Below the pieces are notes generated by a model, which was not told the origin of the DNA, ran no database searches, and was given only the letters and a program-made list of their open reading frames with translations. Shown in pieces: positions 1 through 11,041 of a stretch of DNA of 64,000 bases; positions within the stretch are counted from its first letter, which is position 1, and each line of letters begins with the position of its first letter. This stretch comes from Chaetomium olivaceum (taxonomy: Eukaryota; Ascomycota; Sordariomycetes; Sordariales; Chaetomiaceae): NCBI GenBank assembly GCA_039881045.1, contig JAYWVB010000037.1:1-64000 (forward strand), read 5' to 3'. The position numbers and the translations under genes were made by a program.

Positions 1-511
1 TACGCGATGACGACGTTCAATAGTAGAGAGTTCACGTCGGGAGGATGCGGTGGTTGGCGAATCCTGCGAGAATTGACCACGGCGAAGAAAGCGAGGGGTA
101 TGGCGAACAACCGAAGATGCCGCACGGGAGGCCGCTCGCGAGATGTATTGTAAAGGCCGTGGGCGTGGTGTTTGCGGTTGGGCTGAAGGGGGGGGAACAG
201 CAGGCCGGGGCGACTAACCCACAACTTGATGACCTGCCTGTACGCCGACGGTCGGATACCGTACCGGTGATGGTGATGGCGCCTCCGAGCGCCGTAGATT
301 CTGCAAGGATGCCATCAACCGAGGAACTGCAGGGCCGGGCGGCGAGATAGCTGGCGATTCCGGCCGCGGGGTGATGGGAGTGTTGAAGAAGCCTTGCACT
401 GACGGGCGCGTCGGCATGGAACGGCCGATTCTAGACTTTTCTGGCGACGATAAGTCGGCATCGCCAACGGTACGCTTACCAGTGATGCTTCCAGAGATCC
501 TCGCGAGCATG

Positions 512-799
512 CTAACTGCGGTACTGGATCGAGCTTTCTACGGCACTGTTAGACGGTGGACACGGGTTGTTAACTGGGTGGTAAGACACCTGCGCCGCTG
601 CAACTCCACGGCAATCCGAACAGTTCACTGTCGAGCCACCACGCTTGCCGACGAACTGAGCCATATCAAGCGTTCTCTTACACTTGCGGCACTGACGGGT
701 CTCGCCATCAGGAGGGTCCGGTGCATCAGAAGGCGGCTGCCTCGCATTGCCGCCCGGAGGTGGGGGCGGGGGCATCCCGCCCGGTGCGACGGTTGCCAT
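512..799 (-). CDS. Small four-cysteine knuckle protein, hypothetical
   Basis: An open frame of about 95 residues starts at the ATG at 799. It has a proline-rich N-terminus (six consecutive prolines near residue 10) followed by a CRKC ... CSDC pair of Cys-x2-Cys motifs about 20 residues apart, which would suit a single zinc knuckle. The residues between them (F, then a basic/Gly stretch) resemble short fungal proteins of unknown function that carry one such knuckle. The tail after the second CxxC looks non-conserved. A GT at the end of the knuckle could begin an intron leading to a downstream open frame at 214-510, but no acceptor is convincing. The function is not known, and this may be a remnant. 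Confidence 0.35.
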   Translation of the reverse strand: MATVAPGGMPPPPPPGGNARQPPSDAPDPPDGETRQCRKCKRTLDMAQFVGKRGGSTVNCSDCRGVAAAQVSYHPVNNPCPPSNSAVESSIQYRS

Positions 800-1395
800 C
801 GTTGTGACTAGGCGACGGTTAGCGATACTGCGTAGCTCGTTCAATATGGACGACTTGCATATGCGATCAGAGTTGTACTGCAGATGGTATCAATTGCGAT
901 GGGCAATAGTAGTGCGATGTGGAGGAAGATTTGTGCAAGAGGTTTGGTCGGTCAATTTGTGGGCCATTTTAGCACCCCACGCATAAAAAGTCTTGCAAAA
1001 GGCAAGTACGATACACTGGACGGAAAGCCGCATTCGCAGTTCAATTACGTAGTTCAATCGCGCCTCTGTTGTCTTTGGGGGGTGGTTAACAGTCGTCTTA
1101 CAATGGCGGTTGCGCCTACGTCCTTGTCGATCGAGAGGCCAATTTTTATAGAGGGTTAGTATCTTGATTCGAACTTGTAATCTCTTGAGACTTGTCGGCT
1201 TCTCGGTCGTGGTAGTCGGCTTCTTGAGAACTTAGGGGGGTATCGCAGTCTTGAGTATGGGGCTGGCCTCTTGATCTTGAGAGTATCGCCCGATGTGTCG
1301 AGCCACAGAGCCACAACGCCAAGTACGCTAAGTACGCCAGTTCTGTGGCATCCAATCGCTCCTCGAGAAACTCTGGAGGATTAACCCAGTAAATG

Positions 1396-1549
1396 AAACG
1401 AAGCGTTCCTTCTTCGCTTCCTCAATGTACATTGTACATCTCAGAGACTCATCAATTGAAGCTTCGCTTCAAAAACGAAGCGTTCCTTCTTCGCTTCCTC
1501 AATGTACATTGTACATCTCAGAGACTCATCAATTGAAGCTTCGCTTCAA
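1396..1549. repeat. 77-bp perfect tandem duplication
   Basis: Two adjacent copies of a 77-bp unit occupy 1396-1472 and 1473-1549. Each unit contains the palindrome AATGTACATT and ends in GAAGCTTCGCTTC, which partly inverts the GAAGCG near its start, so the unit could fold. The copies look identical, meaning the duplication is recent or an assembly artefact. It contains no coding frame. Confidence 0.9.
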
Positions 1550-2197
1550 TTACGACGTTAGATTCTGCGGAGCAACCCGCGTAAGCCTAGATGAACTGAT
1601 CAACTTCTGTCATATGCCAAAGAATGTTCGGCGGCTTCCATGGAACTTCCAATTCATTCTTGCGTGGGAGAGATGAACAGGCTGAAATGCGGATCTGAGA
1701 GAAAGAACTATGATCGGCCTTCTAGAAGCCCTGAACTCCAAGGCCGGCGCATGGCAATGGCAATCAACGCCGCCAAACCGGGAAAATAGCTGCGCATATT
1801 GGCCCAGCCGGGTCTTCTGAACCAATCATCACCGCCGGGCATTCGAGAGCAGGCCGGTTCCTACTGCGTGCGGGGTTTTGTTCGGCGGGAAGTTCGGGAC
1901 ATGTAACAGTGGTAAAGTAAATAGATTGCATGGAAACCCCAATAAGGGTCGGCAATTCCCACGAGATTAGGCCCGGTGCTCAGAACTGTACGACGACCGC
2001 CTCAACGCCACCCAGTCCTCCTTCAAACAACATGATCCGGGTCAAGGTCCACACCAGAAGCATGTCGATCAAAGGAATAGATTATGATTACTGTCCCGTC
2101 CCCCCCACCCACGTGTAACTTCAAGGCGGCTCAGGGGAGACGGCCGGATCGTAGCCGGTCAAGAGTAATTAACAACGCTGGGCGATAGCAGGCGGTG

Positions 2198-2205
2198 TAT
2201 ATAAG
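2198..2205 (+). promoter_or_regulatory. TATA box of the DUF1996 gene
   Basis: TATATAAG lies 170 bp upstream of the ATG at 2375, leaving a 5' leader of roughly 140 bp. Confidence 0.5.
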
Positions 2206-2374
2206 CCCGATATTCCCGTTTCCAGAGAATTTCGAGGTTTCTTTGCCATTGTCGTCATCGGATAACCTGTCACCCGAACGAAGTCCGTCCGGAGTAGAAG
2301 GAACTCATCGACCCTTGCCTGTTTCGAAGTTCAAGAAGAGACCGAAAAAGGAACTCCCCCCAAAGAAAGTCAAC

Positions 2375-3590
2375 ATGCATATGAACTCGTTGGCCGCGTT
2401 GGCGCTCGTTGCGCCGGCGTCAGCTTTGCTTCGATTCGGGTGTTCGCAGCTTGTCGTCGAGCGTCTCGATCCTCTGGTCAACCCAGGCGCCAACCCCTCG
2501 CCCCATCTCCACCAGATCATCGGCGGTGTAAGTGAATTATTTGATCATTATTCACTAGGGGAGGGAACAACAGTGAGACTAACCGAGCGTCCCAGGATGC
2601 CTTCAACGTGACCATGGACGCCGAGAGCGGCGACATCGCCGAGAAGGCGACATGCACGACCTGCCAGTTCAGCGAAGACTTCTCCAACTACTGGACGGCG
2701 GTGCTCTTCTTCAAGGCGCGCAACGGGACGTACCAGCGGGTGCCGCAGATCCCCAACGTCGGGTTCGAGGGCCAGACGGGCGGCATGACGGTGTACTACA
2801 GCAGGACGGCCTGGCCAACTACGAGCAGACGTCCAAGGTGACGGCCTTCAAGACGGGCTTCCGCATGCTGGTGGGCGAGGCCTCGTACCGCACCAAGGAG
2901 CAGGCCAACCGCTTCCGCCAGATCACCTACACGTGCCTCCAGGACATGGGGACCCGCTTCCCCGAGTCGATGGATTTCCCCAAGGAGCCGTGCCCGGCCG
3001 GCATCATGGCCAACGTGCGCTTCCCGACCTGCTGGGACGGCAAGAACCTCGACAGCCCGGACCACATGAGCCACATGTCGTACCCGGAGCTGGGCACCTT
3101 TGAGAGCGGCGGCCCTTGCCCGGAGTCGCACCCCGTCCGGGTGCCGCAGTTGATGTACGAGACCATTTGGGACACATCCAAGTACAACGACAAGGAGCTG
3201 TGGCCTGAGGATGGATCGCAGCCGTTTGTGTGGTCGATGGATGACACGTAAGTCATGGTCTTCTCCTAGGCATCAAGGAGGTATGTGAAGAGAGAACAAA
3301 GCAGCATCCTAACCCTCGACAGCACGGGGTTCGGTTCACATGGGGATTACATGTTTGGCTGGAAGGGCGACTCGTTGCAGCGGGCCATGGACTCGCCGTG
3401 CTACGTCAACTGCCCGACGCTCAAGACCCAGAGCGTCTCGGAGATGAACAAGTGCTCCGTCCCGAATACCGTGGACGAGAACTTTGACGGCTGTAAGTGA
3501 TCCAGATGAACTCCGACGCGTGTGGTGAGCCGGTACTAACACAGTCATACAGGGCTCAAGGCGTTGCCGGGTGCGCCGACGGGTGTGTAG
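2375..3590 (+). CDS. Secreted DUF1996-domain protein, frameshifted
   Basis: Exons: 2375-2527, 2596-3247, 3323-3492, 3553-3590. The start gives a hydrophobic signal peptide ending in PASA. It is followed by the DUF1996 opening (LLRFGCSQLVVERLDPL, then HLHQIIGG), a Cys-rich central part (PTCWDGKNLDSPDHMSH) and the closing FGWKGDSLQRAMD segment. Splicing the last intron restores a DGW ... LPG ending. About 337 residues is normal for the family, whose function is unknown; members are predicted extracellular, sometimes with WSC domains. Near 2799-2803 the frame changes in the middle of the conserved VYY ... DGLANYEQTSK segment, consistent with one missing base. Both sides are conserved, so a sequence error or very recent mutation is likelier than an old pseudogene. 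Confidence 0.85.
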
Positions 3591-5271
3591 GTAGAATTTG
3601 AGATCTCGGTTATTAGAGTGCCCGGTACGATAAGTACGTAGAGGGAAGGCGTTGGGGAGGGAGGTAAAGTTGGATGGATGCCTTGAATCATGTCGGAAGC
3701 AACGGAATCAGAGACAGGAGAAGAGAACCTTCCGTGTTTGGTGTACTTTCCGAGTGATGCGTAGGATTGTGGGTAGGTAGTTCATGGGAATGTTCTACAG
3801 GTCTTATTATACTAGCCGATAGCAGAAGCAATATCCGTTGTGTCTGTGTTGCGTGTTTCAATGAATTGATTGACTTGCCAACTTGCCTCTGCCCGAGGTT
3901 GCGGAGATTCCGTTGTGGATGATTTACGTTTGGGTTGCCTCCTACAGCGGAGAAAAAAACAGTGCTTGGTGTCTCGAGGGTGTTCAGCTCTGTGCAGCAG
4001 CAAGATACCTATTCTCGGAAAGGTCCCACGAAAAAGTGTGCGGCCTCCGGTATCCAATTTGAATCTCGTAATGGCTCAATGATGGTAGCGGAGATGGCCG
4101 CAGCATGTGTGCATCCGACTGAAGCGATTGAAGAACAATGCAAAAACCATGACGTCTGTTCGGATGCTGGTGGTCAGGAATCGGAGGCCGGCAAAACCGT
4201 TGGGGACCTCGGATGGCAGCCTGCGTTGAGTTCGTCGCTGAATTCAGCCAATAATACCAGGGACCCGGTTCCAATCAGGGCAAGAAGAGCAAGGCAAGTC
4301 TCCACTATGACCCAGGCGGCAGGCGACTGCCCGACTGTCAGCCACCGGCAAATCGCACTCAGCACCTGACAGCTCTAAAAGGTGGTGCTCGGTAGCCTGC
4401 CCCGCATGTGCCCCATGCCACGCCAACCACCTGCGATTTCGTTCCCGCAAAACAGCTGCTTCCAGGCCCTTCTCCAATCCAACCTTGCGGAGGCGAGGTC
4501 GGGCTTGCTGCATCTACGCGATGTCGGCCAGCGCAATACGAGCTTCAAGAAAAAGTTAATTCGGCTAGACGGTCACTGACGGTGTCATTGCAGCAGCATT
4601 AGCTTAGGTTGCACACGGCGGCCGCCTATTAGCTCCCAAGGAGAAACCTTCCGTGTCCGCTCGGGCAAGACCGCTCCCAGATTTGCCCAGATTTGCCCAA
4701 ATCTTGTCCCACCCCCGCCTTGCCCGCCACTGTCCCTCCCGTCCGCGCCGTTAATCCTCGGACCCAATTTTCCCGACGATGTTTGTGATTCTGTGGCCCA
4801 GTCTCACAGGCACGCCGCCATCACGAGGGGATCTGCATCTCTCAATCCATTTGGGTCAGTGGCTGGCGCTTCGAATGGCTCCCTCACTGTCCACCCAGTG
4901 CCACTGTGCCACCCTCATCGCGTGGTTGGCGCAGCACCGCATCCCACAGCATCTTGCATCCCACCTGAATGCAAGCAAGGAAGCCCGGCTGGAGCGGGAT
5001 GGCGATCTGACGCAGACTGCATTTGAGTGCACATAATGTATAAATAACTAGGCGGCTGCCCGCCTATCCAGGATCAAATCCAACACGATCCAGGCAATAC
5101 CAAAGCAAATAAAGAAGTGGACCACAAGAAGATCTACACTCATCGATCATCATATATTGACGCCATCCCATCTCGTTCCTCTATCAATCTACCAGCTCTC
5201 ACAACCCTCTGCTCTCCTATCTCCCTACCACAACTACCAAACCCACAACCACCTGAGATCAAACCTCCAAG
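3591..5271. other. Intergenic region and AA1-like gene promoter
   Basis: No convincing gene. Around 4677-4703 a CCCAGATTTG unit is repeated in tandem. A TATAAATA box at about 5040-5047 sits about 230 bp before the next ATG, and the leader after it is C/T- and CA-rich, as is common in highly expressed fungal genes. Confidence 0.55.
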
Positions 5272-5918
5272 ATGCAGTTCCGCACCCCTTTCGTCCTTCT
5301 CTCCCTCCTCGGCCTGGCATCTGCCTCCCCCGTCCCGAGCCCTAGTCCCGCCGAAGGCGCCAAGTCACCGGCGGGCTGCTCAGACACATCGTTCAAGAAG
5401 TTCGTCTGGAAGGTCAAGAACTTCGACTTCCACGCTTCTTACATCTTCACAACGCCCCCCACCAAAACTCGTGGGGCTATGTATCGTTCGACTTGTACAA
5501 CCCCGGCGACCAGACCACAGCCCACTGCGAGGCGACGAGCAACCAGCTCAGCGACTTCTTCTACGGTAACTTCCCCTACAAGTGCAACGACACCGCGAGG
5601 ATCGGCGACACTACGTTCGACTTTGCCCGGCCGACGAACCAGCTGCGGGTTAACCAGACGTGGACCTGCGACGACAAGGACCCGCAGTATCCGTAAGTTG
5701 CCCCTTATCTTGACATTGTAAGTGGCGATGCGGGTTGCTAACCTAAACACAGCACCACCTTCACTGGCCGTGGCAGCGTTGACCTGTCGCTGGACTGCAA
5801 GGATGAGACGTGGAAGAACGACAAGTGGGAGATCGGTCAGATCTATACCAGCCGGACCATCACCTGCGCGCCTGTTGAGAGCACCATCAAGCCTAGCGAG
5901 CTGAGCGCTGTGGCTTAA
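5272..5918 (+). CDS. Secreted AA1-like (Alt a 1 family) protein, frameshifted
   Basis: Exons: 5272-5692 and 5753-5918. The N-terminus MQFRTPFVLLSLLGLASAS is a clear signal peptide. The mature part shows a beta-rich, cysteine-paired pattern with W, SYIFTTP, NSWGYVSFDL, a Cys-containing SNQLSDFFYG segment, FPYKC and a final LDCKDE ... TSRTITC. This resembles fungal AA1-like/Alt a 1-type small secreted proteins, which are extracellular beta-barrels of uncertain role. The corrected length is about 195 residues. The frame breaks inside the C6 run at 5455-5460, where a single base appears to be missing; the rest reads cleanly and the intron (GTAAGT ... CACAG) restores the frame into the last exon. 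Family assignment is from memory of the motif pattern. Confidence 0.75.
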
Positions 5919-6247
5919 GAGGTTGATGAACGGGGTCGATTTTTATGAGTATATGACTGATGAATGACTGTCAAGTCTCAAATATGGGTTTGGGGGTACA
6001 GGTACACTTGGATAATAATCCGCCTTAGCGGCTAATAGTTGGATCCGGGCTTGATAGATTCTAGACATGCAATATACATGTACATGAGCAGAAACCGTTG
6101 TCAGACGCAAATGTGATCCTTGCTGTTTGTCGTCTCGGTCCGCGACCTCCCGAATGGAACCAAGAATCTGATCTGTTGCCGATGTAGGCCGGGTGCGGAA
6201 CTGACACTCAAAAGACTACCTAAGTGGGTCGACGCCTAGGTACTTAT

Positions 6248-7132
6248 TTAGCCTTCGAAGATCTCGTTCAATACATACCCATACTCCGCATACGACAAGT
6301 TCATCTTCTCAATATCATAATCATTCCACAGCCCTCCTCCAGCAACCTGAGCCTCCCGACTCCACTGCGCAAACCGGCTCCTCGCCGCCCCGGGGCTCTG
6401 CCCGAACTGCGGCTTCGAGTCGTTGATCACCCACAAGATCGGCACCACCTTCATGCCCAGCGTCGTCTGCCAGTTGGCGGGAACATTCCGCGCCCCGCCA
6501 TCATACAACTGCAGATACACACGATCAAGCAAATCCTTGCGCTCCCGGTTCGCGCCCGAAACCACCCCGGCCCAAAACGATATCCGCCCAACATCATACG
6601 GCGCGATCGTGTAGCGATAGCCAATCGCCCCCAACATCTTGGCAAACGCCACGGTGCTCGCCGAGTCATAGATGCTCTCGTCGTCATTGTTCACCGCATC
6701 GAGCCCCCACGCCTCCCGCAGCGCCGCAAAGTTGAGGTACAGCGGCGTGGTGGCCCCGGCGCCCGGGCTGGCCATCAGCTGGCGGATGTTCTGCGCGTTC
6801 ATGCAGATCTCGACGCGGTCGACGAGCGTGCCGGGAGCGGTCTTGAAGGAGCGCACCTTGTCCGCGAGGGCGTCGCCGCCGACGTACGCGCCGCCCGACG
6901 CGATCAGCACGTCGCTGCTGCCGGGGGTGTTGGAGTAGTACATGATGTCGCCGTTGGCGAGAACGCCGACGCCGAAGATGATGAGGGTGTTGAAGCCTGA
7001 GGTGGTGAGCGCGGTCGTGTTGGACTTGAGCACGTCTTTGAAAAGGAAGATGCTGCGGATGGTGCCGGTCGCGAGGGCGTGGCTGAGGAGCGTGTGCAAG
7101 AGGAGCGCGCGGAAGAGCGCGTGGAGCTTCAT
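6248..7132 (-). CDS. Secreted GH18-like TIM-barrel protein
   Basis: A single exon of 294 residues; the ATG at 7132 was chosen because it begins a signal peptide (MKLHALFRALLLHTLLSHALA). A GTG seven codons upstream is not needed. Motifs in order: SIFLFKDVL, GFNTLIIFGVGVL, a GGAYVGGDALADKVRSFK segment, LEI-like VDRVEICMN, AWGLDAVNNDDESIYD (a DxxDE-like acidic cluster where the catalytic acid is expected), RVYLQLYDGG, KVVPILWVIND and GGGLWNDYDIEKM. These match the secreted chitinase/lysozyme-like barrels often labelled 'coagulation factor 5/8 type domain' in databases. A role in glycan hydrolysis or binding outside the cell is inferred. No frame damage. Confidence 0.75.
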   Translation of the reverse strand: MKLHALFRALLLHTLLSHALATGTIRSIFLFKDVLKSNTTALTTSGFNTLIIFGVGVLANGDIMYYSNTPGSSDVLIASGGAYVGGDALADKVRSFKTAPGTLVDRVEICMNAQNIRQLMASPGAGATTPLYLNFAALREAWGLDAVNNDDESIYDSASTVAFAKMLGAIGYRYTIAPYDVGRISFWAGVVSGANRERKDLLDRVYLQLYDGGARNVPANWQTTLGMKVVPILWVINDSKPQFGQSPGAARSRFAQWSREAQVAGGGLWNDYDIEKMNLSYAEYGYVLNEIFEG

Positions 7133-8418
7133 CGTGTTGTTGTTGTTGGCCACGAGGGAAGGTTGGGTGGGGGTTTGACTGTCTCAGGGGAAGAGAGCTG
7201 AATTCAAGCGGGGGAGTCGAAGATTTATGTCGTTTCCATCTTGCTGTGTGTAATTAATCCAACGTTTCTTTCAACATTGTTAAAGTTGAACCCCGGCATT
7301 GGCGGGGAAACTGTGGTTGCAACCCAAGTGATTTTGCAGATCAGACATCCAGTCAGGTTTGCCGTGAAATATCGGGCCCGGTTTTCTAACGTGTCCGGGC
7401 TGTACAAATGTAACTTCTGGATATTGTTCCCTGGTTAAAAGGCATTCCTTCCCGGTCGGTTTTGGCTGTGTACGTGCGGCCGGGGGTCATAACATCGAAA
7501 ACTGCGACCACCACAATCCTTCCAATATCAATGTGACTATTCCAACCGTCCTATTTGCGGCTTTGGTAATAAGGAAGATATGAGGAAGGTACCTAATATG
7601 TGAACCAAAGATTGGAACCATAGGGAAGGTGTCAATCCTGAGCCAGAACCGACCATGTCATGACAGAGGCATGTCGAGACCTTGAATAGTATCAATGGGT
7701 CGAATGATTCAGAGTTCAAAGTTGTGCCACATCTAAGGAATTGGCAATATGGACGACTCGTAACAAAGCGCAGACGGGGATCTCAACAGTCTATATTGAG
7801 AAACTAGGAGGAGCCATGCCATCCATTGCTGCATGACTACCTATTGTCTCATCTACCTATTTGGGAGTCGACCAGCCATAAGCTCCCTATAAGCTTCTCT
7901 ATTGTATCACTCTATCGAACTGTAGCTATATACTGTACTTGTTTAGTTATGAAAAGGATCATGCGATGTTGGATGAGACGAACCTGCGGCTTAGACGACA
8001 CCCTGCGCCGCCACTGGACCGTGGCATACTTTGTATCACAGGTCCGGGGTACCAAAAACCGGTCTTTAGCTCCGCCAAAAACCGGTGGGTCCGGGTTGAC
8101 CCCCGCCAAAATTGCCGCGGATTGGAAGGTCAGCCGCTCCCGTTTCCCCTTCCAATCTGCAGCGATAAACCCCATACGACAGAGGTGGGGCCCGCAAAAA
8201 AAGCTGGTCGAACTGAAGGTCACGTGGTATATTTTTGTATGGTCAGACCTTCCAGACCTTCCAATCCATCCAATCCAGCGCGCCGCGATCGCGACCCTTT
8301 GCCACCACCCACACAACTTCCTCCTCACCACCTCTGCGCTTGCTGGCTACACTGCTGCTGCTGCTGCCGCCGCTCTTGCCGCTGGTGGAGTAATCATTGA
8401 TCCGACTGTTTTTCTACC
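7133..8418. other. Intergenic region and 5' flank of the Crypton
   Basis: No gene seen. The last 400 bp hold a 12-bp direct repeat CCAAAAACCGGT (8052-8063 and 8075-8086) and a repeated AGACCTTCC; these may lie inside the Crypton's non-coding 5' end, whose boundary cannot be fixed by eye. Confidence 0.5.
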
Positions 8419-11041
8419 ATGGAGTCGACTGCAATCGAGGATCCTCGCGTACGCGAGGCGATGGACTATTATCTCTTGAACCTCGCTGGAACCGCGCCGA
8501 AGAATACTGTCAGGGCTTACAGGCCCAAACAAGATGAATGGAAGGCACGAGGGTTTGCCCTGAGATCCAAAAAGTACAGTACGTACTGATGCCGCTCCCA
8601 GAGCTGGTGTGCTATCAATTGGCCACCGATTCCGGAAGACTGGACGGCCAGGCAGTCGACGTGGCCGTCAGGGCAGCCTCTCCCCGGCGATCTGGTAGAC
8701 GAGGGCAAGCTGCTCCTCTTTATGAAGATGGAGGTTGTCAGCCGTGCCCCCCAAAAGGGGGGCCGGCTTCAACGGCAAAGGAAGCGCGGTGCGGCATCTG
8801 GAGCTGCCGGTAAGCGGGCTTCCGCGTCGAAGAGGCGGCGTCTTGCCGAAGGTAGCCCCTTCCTTCAGCCGGCCTGTTGTTTCCTCTCTGCGTTGAAATT
8901 GCTGAACCTTTGATGCAGACGATACTGTCTTTGTTGCCGAGTCTCCGGTACCGGCGACGAAGCTTGAGGAGAAGGAGGAGGATGGCGACGACGAAGGCCT
9001 ATTCGCCGAGCCAGAGCTCCAGCTTGCCTACAACTCTATACGCCTCTATATTGCGGCTATCCAGAGATTGTACGAGGAACAGAAGAGCCGGAACGTCAAT
9101 CCGGCGCCGAGGCCTCAAGGGATTGCTCTCAAGGCCTTGAAGAAGAGCATTCTTGCTGTCGTCTGGGCCCGTAAACGCCGCGAATATACCGACCGCCTCG
9201 AGGGGACGATTAAGGATTCCTACTCCAAGGCGCAGATTCCACAACACCACGCCGCGGCTTGGCAGACCGTTGGCAACGTCTCATGCCTTCTCCGGACGCA
9301 AGTTGACTTCCTTCTCGGTAACCATATGCTCCTCCGGCAGAGCAACCGGCGGCCGATGGAACTGCCTGACTGCTTCCGCCTGGAGCTCCCGAATGAGGGT
9401 CAGAAATCTGCCGAGTTCCCAACATATGCGCTGGTCATTGTCATGAACCAGGGAAAAACGAATCAGCATGGCAGGATAGAGTACGGCGCTGCATTGCGGC
9501 ACCGCGATGTCCGCAGTTGTCTAGTTGGCGCCCTGGCGTGCTATTTCTTTTGGCGGTGGCAAGCCGAGGGCATTGAGGCGTTTCCTACGTTCGCGCGTAG
9601 CGAGGACTGGTACGATGTCAAAGTCCTGCCACGGTCCCCTAAGCAGCCGCAACAGCAGCTTTCTCCGCAGACCGCAAACAACTGGACAGCGAGGTTGTAT
9701 CAAGCTTGCGGCATCAAAACCTCGAAACTTTCACATGCTCCTCGCGTTGCAGCAGCGCAAAATGCCGATATGGACGGGGTCCCAGAAGGACAAGTAAGTC
9801 TTGAAGCTATCTATTGTCACCTTGCCGCCTTCATATATATATATATAGATGCTTATACTAGGTATATATAGATACGGCGTGCTGGTAGGTGGAACAGCGG
9901 CGACCAGATGATAGGCTGTTACCTTACATCCCTGCCCTTTGAGTTTATGAGGTCGACAGCCGATTTTGACCCTGACTGGGCTGGCTCCTATTTTCTACCA
10001 CGCGATACCGTCAAGCCTTCGGCGGCCCTTTGCAGGCGCATTTGGCCGGCTCTCGACCAGTGGAAAGAAGCCCACGATAGTGCTTCTTCGGCGGTTGAAC
10101 CCAACAAGGCGGCTGGCGCGTTCCTCGAGCTTTTGGAGTGGCTGCGGGTAGTGTTTTTGCAAGATGCCGTCTTCCTTCAGAAGCACTACCCCGAACACCC
10201 TATCTTTAGCGACCCTGTATTTTGCAGTCAAGAGTTTGCAGCGTTTGCGCTGCAGACAGAGGACGCCTGCCGCATAGCCGAAGAGGATACATATGTAGCT
10301 ACCGTTGACCGAGCTATCCCCGCTGTTGCAGAGAAACTGCGCAGTTTGTCGAGTCAACAAACAGCCTCGAACTTGTGGACTGAGAGAGCGTTTGTTGACC
10401 TAGCAAACCAGGTCAAGGAGTTGTCGAAGAAGGTAGAGGAGCTCTCCAAAGTCTCCTATATCATCAGGATCAGCCCTGGGCGGAGTACTATCTCGCAACA
10501 AATCGAGATGCCGAAGCGCGGCCGGCCGATGGCGGCCGGCCGCGTAATGATGCCGGCAGCGGTACAGGCACTGTCAACGTCGCCTGCCGCCGCTACTGCT
10601 ACTGCTCCCCCAGCATCTTCTACTAGTATAGGAGAGCAGGATGCTATGGCCCAGGCCTCAACTACATCCCCGCCGGCGTTACCAGTGTCGGCCAAACCAC
10701 AGGCACCACAGTTCAAGTTTCCACTCGATGTGAAAACTGTCTCGGATTTATGGCGCCTGTGGAGGCACGGAAGAGCTGGCATGCCTTCAATAGAGTCGCT
10801 TGAAGCTGCTTGGGGCTCTGCTTGGCGTCCAAAGTCACAGAAGTCTCTCTTTTGCAGCCGAAAGGTGATAGTCGACTTCATCGCGCGCAAGTTGCACGAG
10901 CTTGGCGGCGAAACTAGCGCTGCTGAACACTTGCGTGTCATTCAGCGAATCGAGGAGCTCTGCCCTAGATTTTCGCTTGACAAGGTAACGAAAGCAATCA
11001 AAAGTGGTGATATGGAGCGAAAATGGTCATTCGATGCATGA
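8419..11041 (+). mobile_element. Crypton DNA transposon, tyrosine recombinase coding region
   Basis: Open exons: 8419-8552, 8604-8851, 8919-9793, 9872-11041, giving about 808 residues. The N-terminal part (NTVRAYRPKQDEWKA, then EGKLLLFMKMEV) matches the fungal Crypton/Ndc10-like N-terminal domain. The middle is the recombinase core: an Arg in RHRDVRSCLVGALACY, then SHAPR, then RRAGRWNS and the tyrosine in GCYL (TAC at 9920-9922), which fits R..HxxR..W..Y. The C-terminus (VSDLWRLWRHGRAGMPSIE ... AWGSAW) is a GCR1_C-type DNA-binding domain, and residues around 10420-10450 look coiled-coil. The first intron is uncertain: a 51-bp GT-AG intron (8553-8603) fits, but without it a TGA falls in frame at 8587. 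The frame is otherwise intact, which suggests a young, possibly active copy. Element ends were not determined. Confidence 0.85.

Larger units (their letters stand above)
800..2374. other. Intergenic region, left flank
   Basis: No supportable gene was seen; the open frames here are short and in conflicting frames. The stretch holds a 77-bp tandem duplication at 1396-1549 and a TATATAAG box at 2198-2205 that lies 170 bp before the next start codon. Confidence 0.6.

Noticed and set aside
2799..2803. Programmed ribosomal frameshifting as the cause of the breaks
   Set aside because: There is no shared slippery heptamer or downstream structure, the direction differs between genes, and some genes would need three or more events.
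7826..8479. 217-codon frame before the Crypton
   Set aside because: It overlaps the true recombinase start in another frame, has random-looking composition and no family motif.
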